Assembly: GCA_016212925.1 (NCBI GenBank)
Contig: JACRDF010000010.1
Location: 62,001 to 126,000, forward strand
Reading direction: 5' to 3'
DNA from: Desulfomonile tiedjei
Lineage (GTDB): Bacteria > Desulfobacterota > Desulfomonilia > Desulfomonilales > Desulfomonilaceae
DNA length: 64,000 nt
Under the pieces are notes generated by a model. The model ran no database searches. It saw only the letters and a list, made by a program, of their open reading frames with translations, and had not been told where the DNA came from. Positions 61,089-64,000 of the stretch are shown here, piece after piece. Every line of letters starts with the position of its first letter. Within the stretch, counting starts at the first letter, position 1. The translations under genes were made by a program, and so were the position numbers.

Positions 61089-61952
61089 TCAAAAAAGGGT
61101 CCGGTAGTCTACTCTTGGAAAGACCTCAAGCTTCCCACCGGCTGTGGCGTTCCGTATGATCCTGCCGCTCTTGTTGAATGCTTCATGGGCCAAGACGTAA
61201 CATCTCGTCATGTTGGTCGTATCGGCTCGCTGCCACATGAAGCCTTGTCCAAAGTAGTCGGCGCGAAAATGATTTGGGTCCGAATCGTCCTGAACAATGA
61301 TGTCGCCTTCCTCACCCTCTCCTTGCTGAACGTAGTCGTTGTCTACGCCAATCAAATAGACCTCGGGGCATCCCAGCGAAAAGGCGATCTGCAAATTGAA
61401 AAAGGTAACCGTCGACTGCCAGCTAACCCACTGCGTAACATCAGAAGAAAACGTGTACCCAGTGATCGCTCTCAAGAAAATGACCTCGTCTCTCGCTCGC
61501 CCGAAGTACCCCGCCAAAAAGCTGGGAAATATCTTAATAGATTGTGGAAGATCCGCGATTTGTGACCCCATTTGTTCCGCTATGAGGTAATTGGTAACCG
61601 TATAAAAGGTAGGATAAAACCCCATCTTGCTATGGTGGAGGAACAAGCCATTGGACCCAATAGTGAGTTCTCGCCTCAGCAGTGTCAAGTCCAGGTTGTT
61701 CAAACTCGGTCCATTGCCAATTACGAAACACCGTGATTCCTTGAACCTTGACCTCAAATTGGAAAAGTGACGCTTCGCTCGGCGGTGGTGCCGCCATGAT
61801 GTCCAGTGGTCCCGAAACCTGCTGAGTCTGACGTTCCGCAAGATCTGCGTGGTATGAGTCGCAATCTGCTTTGCCGATGTCAGGCCCGGTATCCTTGAAG
61901 AAATCACAGTAAATGCCTCCGTTCGCGTACGGCCGCTTGGGCGATTTGTCAC
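61089..61952 (-). CDS. MptE-like (DUF115-type) protein of the surface locus
   Basis: 287 residues from GTG. CFVIGNGPSLNNLDL with IGSNGLFLHHSKM marks the MptE-like Rossmann domain found in glycan loci (Cps and flagellar modification). YLIGVDNDYV follows and GFMWQRADTTN near 230. Possibly a pyrophosphokinase or a glycosyltransferase-related enzyme; activity unknown. Confidence 0.7.
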   Translation of the reverse strand: MTNRPSGRTRTEAFTVISSRIPGLTSAKQIATHTTQILRNVRLSRFRDHWTSWRHHRRAKRHFSNLRSRFKESRCFVIGNGPSLNNLDLTLLRRELTIGSNGLFLHHSKMGFYPTFYTVTNYLIAEQMGSQIADLPQSIKIFPSFLAGYFGRARDEVIFLRAITGYTFSSDVTQWVSWQSTVTFFNLQIAFSLGCPEVYLIGVDNDYVQQGEGEEGDIIVQDDSDPNHFRADYFGQGFMWQRADTTNMTRCYVLAHEAFNKSGRIIRNATAGGKLEVFPRVDYRTLF

Positions 61953-62531
61953 TCCCCTAAACTCAAATGGTCAGGGCAGAGTCATGCGCCAAAGGCCAAA
62001 GGGTAGCGGGTGGTGGAGCACGATTCTCATCTGGAAGAAAAGGGTCCTTTGAGACCTGGATGAAACCGGAGAGATTGCTGCTTGCGCTTTGGAGATTCAT
62101 GGGACCGAATAATTTCGGAACCTGGGATTGTGACCATGAATTGGAGCACCTTTCGTGAAACCAATATTTTATTGTTAAACCTTTTGACCGGGCCTGTCAA
62201 TTGTGTTGCGCTTTCTTCTCCATCGTTCTGAATGCTAGCCGCTAGCTTGCATAAAGACAACCGTGCTTGACCATGTGCGTTCGGTGAAGTACATTGGCAA
62301 AATCGCGAGTATAGACTTTTACAGCTACTTGACGACTGTTTTACCTCCATCAGGTCTGTGCGAGGAAACACAAGGAACTCGTCGGGGTCAGAGGGACTGC
62401 CCGTGTTCCGGGTAATGGAAAAAGAACCGCTGGCAGAAATTAAATCACGATCGCCAAGGATGCTGTCCCCTTTGCGGGAAATCTCCTAGACCCAAGGGTC
62501 ACTGCGAGAATTAATTGAGGCTAGGGCTAAG
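61953..62531. other. Intergenic region without supported gene
   Basis: 579 bases between a minus-strand and a plus-strand gene. Short open frames exist but none has a believable start or protein pattern. I see no repeat or RNA gene. Promoters for both flanking genes may lie here. Confidence 0.5.
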
Positions 62532-63173
62532 ATGTTGGACAATCGACGAGCTTACGACATAAGTGTAGTTCTGGGCGAAGAGTCCATAGACTATCCTGGA
62601 GATACGCCCTATTCCAGGGAGTTGATACGTAAACTCAAAGACGGTGACCTCTGCAATCTCTCCAAGCTCACGATGAGCCCTCATTGCGGGACCCACGTTG
62701 ATTTCCCAGCTCATTTCGTATTAGGCGGGAAGACGGTTGATCAGTACTCTGTAACGGATTTCATCCTTCCCGCGAGTGTTGTGGAAATTGAGGATAAGGA
62801 AGCGATCCGCCCCTGCGAGCTGGAAAATCTCCTTGTTGAGCCTGGGGATGCCCTCTTGTTCAAGACAGAGAATTCCCGGCAGGGCTGGTGCCGCTGTGCA
62901 CTGTTCTTAGAGGAGTTTGTCTACATGATCTCTGACGCAGCAGATCTCTGTATCGAGAAAGAGGCCGCGCTAGTGGGGATCGACTACATCACCATTGAAC
63001 GATACGGAGACAACGCGTTTCCCGTACATCGAAAGCTCCTGGAAAACAACTTACTGATCTTGGAGGGCACTGATCTCTCGCAAGTCCCACCTGGGCGCTA
63101 CACCCTGATCTGCCTTCCAGTGAAGATCAAAGGCTGTGAATCTTCTCCGGTTCGAGCGATCCTTTTGGCATGA
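62532..63173 (+). CDS. Cyclase-family (kynurenine formamidase-like) hydrolase
   Basis: 213 residues. HCGTHVDFPAHF (near 56-67) carries the family metal-binding motif HxGTHxDxPxH, and YDISVVLGEESIDYPGDTP opens the domain. Members hydrolyse amides or act in antibiotic biosynthesis. In a glycan locus its substrate is unclear. Confidence 0.85.
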   Translation: MLDNRRAYDISVVLGEESIDYPGDTPYSRELIRKLKDGDLCNLSKLTMSPHCGTHVDFPAHFVLGGKTVDQYSVTDFILPASVVEIEDKEAIRPCELENLLVEPGDALLFKTENSRQGWCRCALFLEEFVYMISDAADLCIEKEAALVGIDYITIERYGDNAFPVHRKLLENNLLILEGTDLSQVPPGRYTLICLPVKIKGCESSPVRAILLA

Positions 63174-63448
63174 CGAAAAATCGTGGATCTGAGCCGAATT
63201 CCTCAATTGTCGTGGAAAGCACCAGAAGAGGGGGCAATGTGCTACCTCGATATGAACATCCTCGACGTCAATCTCGCGTCGGAGCAACTCAGCGGCTCGT
63301 CTAAGCAGGAAGCGCTGGAGGAAGACAGTGGCGGAGGCAGGCTCAAAAGTGTTATGTGCCTCTATCAAGCAGGCTCGACGACAACCGTATTAGGTAGAGA
63401 CTGGGTAGTTCTGAAAATAATGCGAGGTCATATCAAATAGCTATAAGT

Positions 63449-64000
63449 TCAAGATGCTCTTATATAAGGACATAACTCCAGCACATTGTGCCCGCCGGAT
63501 GCAGCCACTTCAACGGCCCTCTTAGCGAACTCCTGTCCTTTGATTTCATTGAAATCGACAGGATATCTTCCGAAACGAGGAGATATTTCCTCGGGCTTCT
63601 GTTTGGCAGGCTCAAGAGGCACGCGATCCATAAGAAACCCGGTGGTGGTCAACAGGTTTGACACCCCCAGCACGTCGATTCCTTCCACGACCGCGGCTTC
63701 TCGGGCATTCACCTCCGGGAGGATAAGGCCCTTGAAGCCTAGATCTCGGGCTGCCAGCGCAAGGGACAACGCGCCTTTGACCGACTTCACTCGTCCGTCC
63801 AGGGAAAGCTCGCCCACCAGGATGTAATCTTTCAGCTTGTCGGTCGGGAGCATATTCAGAGCGGCCAGAATTCCTATCGCGATAGGCAGGTCAAAGCCGG
63901 AGCCTTCTTTCTTGAGGTCCGCGGGTGCGAGGTTCACCGTGATCCGACGAGAAGGGAAGGGGTATCCACTGTTGACGATGGCGGACTTCACGCGCGCGCT
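63449..64000 (-). pseudogene. YifB/ComM-type Mg-chelatase-like gene, truncated and partial
   Basis: Frame open to the right window edge. RITVNLAPADLKKEGSGFD, LVGELSLDGRVKSVKG, VDFNEIKGQEFAKRAVEVAASGGHNVL match the start of YifB/ComM, but the frame then reads ELCPYIRAS and stops, where the family has the Walker A loop GPPGxGKT. The whole AAA+ part is lost, so it is a broken gene; the break near 63480 may be an integration or deletion junction. Confidence 0.85.

Noticed and set aside
62027-62371. 114-codon minus-strand frame in the 62 kb gap
   Set aside because: Low-complexity, Ser/Arg-rich translation with no start signal; likely chance.
63183-63440. 85-codon plus-strand frame after the cyclase-family gene
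   Set aside because: GTG start without ribosome site, no protein-like pattern, and a similar-length frame on the opposite strand; treated as noncoding.

Overview
The window reads as a chromosomal stretch of a Gram-negative bacterium. The evidence is an outer-membrane-style spanin pair, a Wzm/Wzt O-antigen exporter and many signal peptides aimed at a periplasm. Gene style (long GTG/TTG-start operons, moderate GC) would fit a deltaproteobacterial or Desulfobacterota-type host, but that is a weak inference and no species can be named from the sequence alone.

Region 1 (1-7.7 kb, minus strand). A run of five closely spaced genes (7699 down to 3414) encodes two unknown proteins, a protein ending in a TIR-like nucleotide-binding domain, a membrane-anchored coiled-coil protein and a SIR2-family protein. 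Two NAD-type effector domains in one operon make this the best candidate here for an undescribed anti-phage system. Downstream on the same strand lie a proline-rich secreted protein, a secreted S1/P1-type nuclease, a coiled-coil protein and a membrane protein cut by the window edge.

Region 2 (7.7-18.4 kb). A long C-rich intergenic region leads to a serine recombinase. It is followed by small membrane proteins, an ankyrin-repeat protein, three exported proteins, a TIR/SEFIR protein, a double helix-turn-helix protein (terminase-small-like) and a degenerate receiver domain fused to an Mrr-type nuclease. It looks like integration and cargo/defence DNA.

Region 3 (18.6-51.8 kb). A siphovirus-like prophage runs: XkdF-type protease, scaffold-like protein, capsid, connectors, tail tube, G/T chaperones, tape measure, baseplate/hub proteins, two related tail fibres, a four-gene glycosyltransferase/methyltransferase cassette, holin candidate, NlpC/P60 endolysin, spanins, and only then portal and minor head protein. 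On the opposite strand follow a DNA methyltransferase, a metallopeptidase-like protein and two unknown genes. The head module is therefore split between the two ends, and no large terminase is recognisable. Repeated signals (a perfect palindrome near 9.8 and 44.4 kb, AATTGAT boxes before starts, a shared 14-mer, hairpin clusters) tie the recombinase region to the phage.

Region 4 (52.4-63.2 kb). A surface-polysaccharide locus: a glycosyltransferase-cytidylyltransferase fusion, a 2-hydroxyacid dehydrogenase, an SDR, Wzm and Wzt, a methyltransferase, two glycosyltransferases (one truncated by a transposase remnant), an MptE-like protein and a cyclase-family hydrolase. At the right edge is a YifB/ComM-type gene that loses its reading frame just before the expected Walker A motif.
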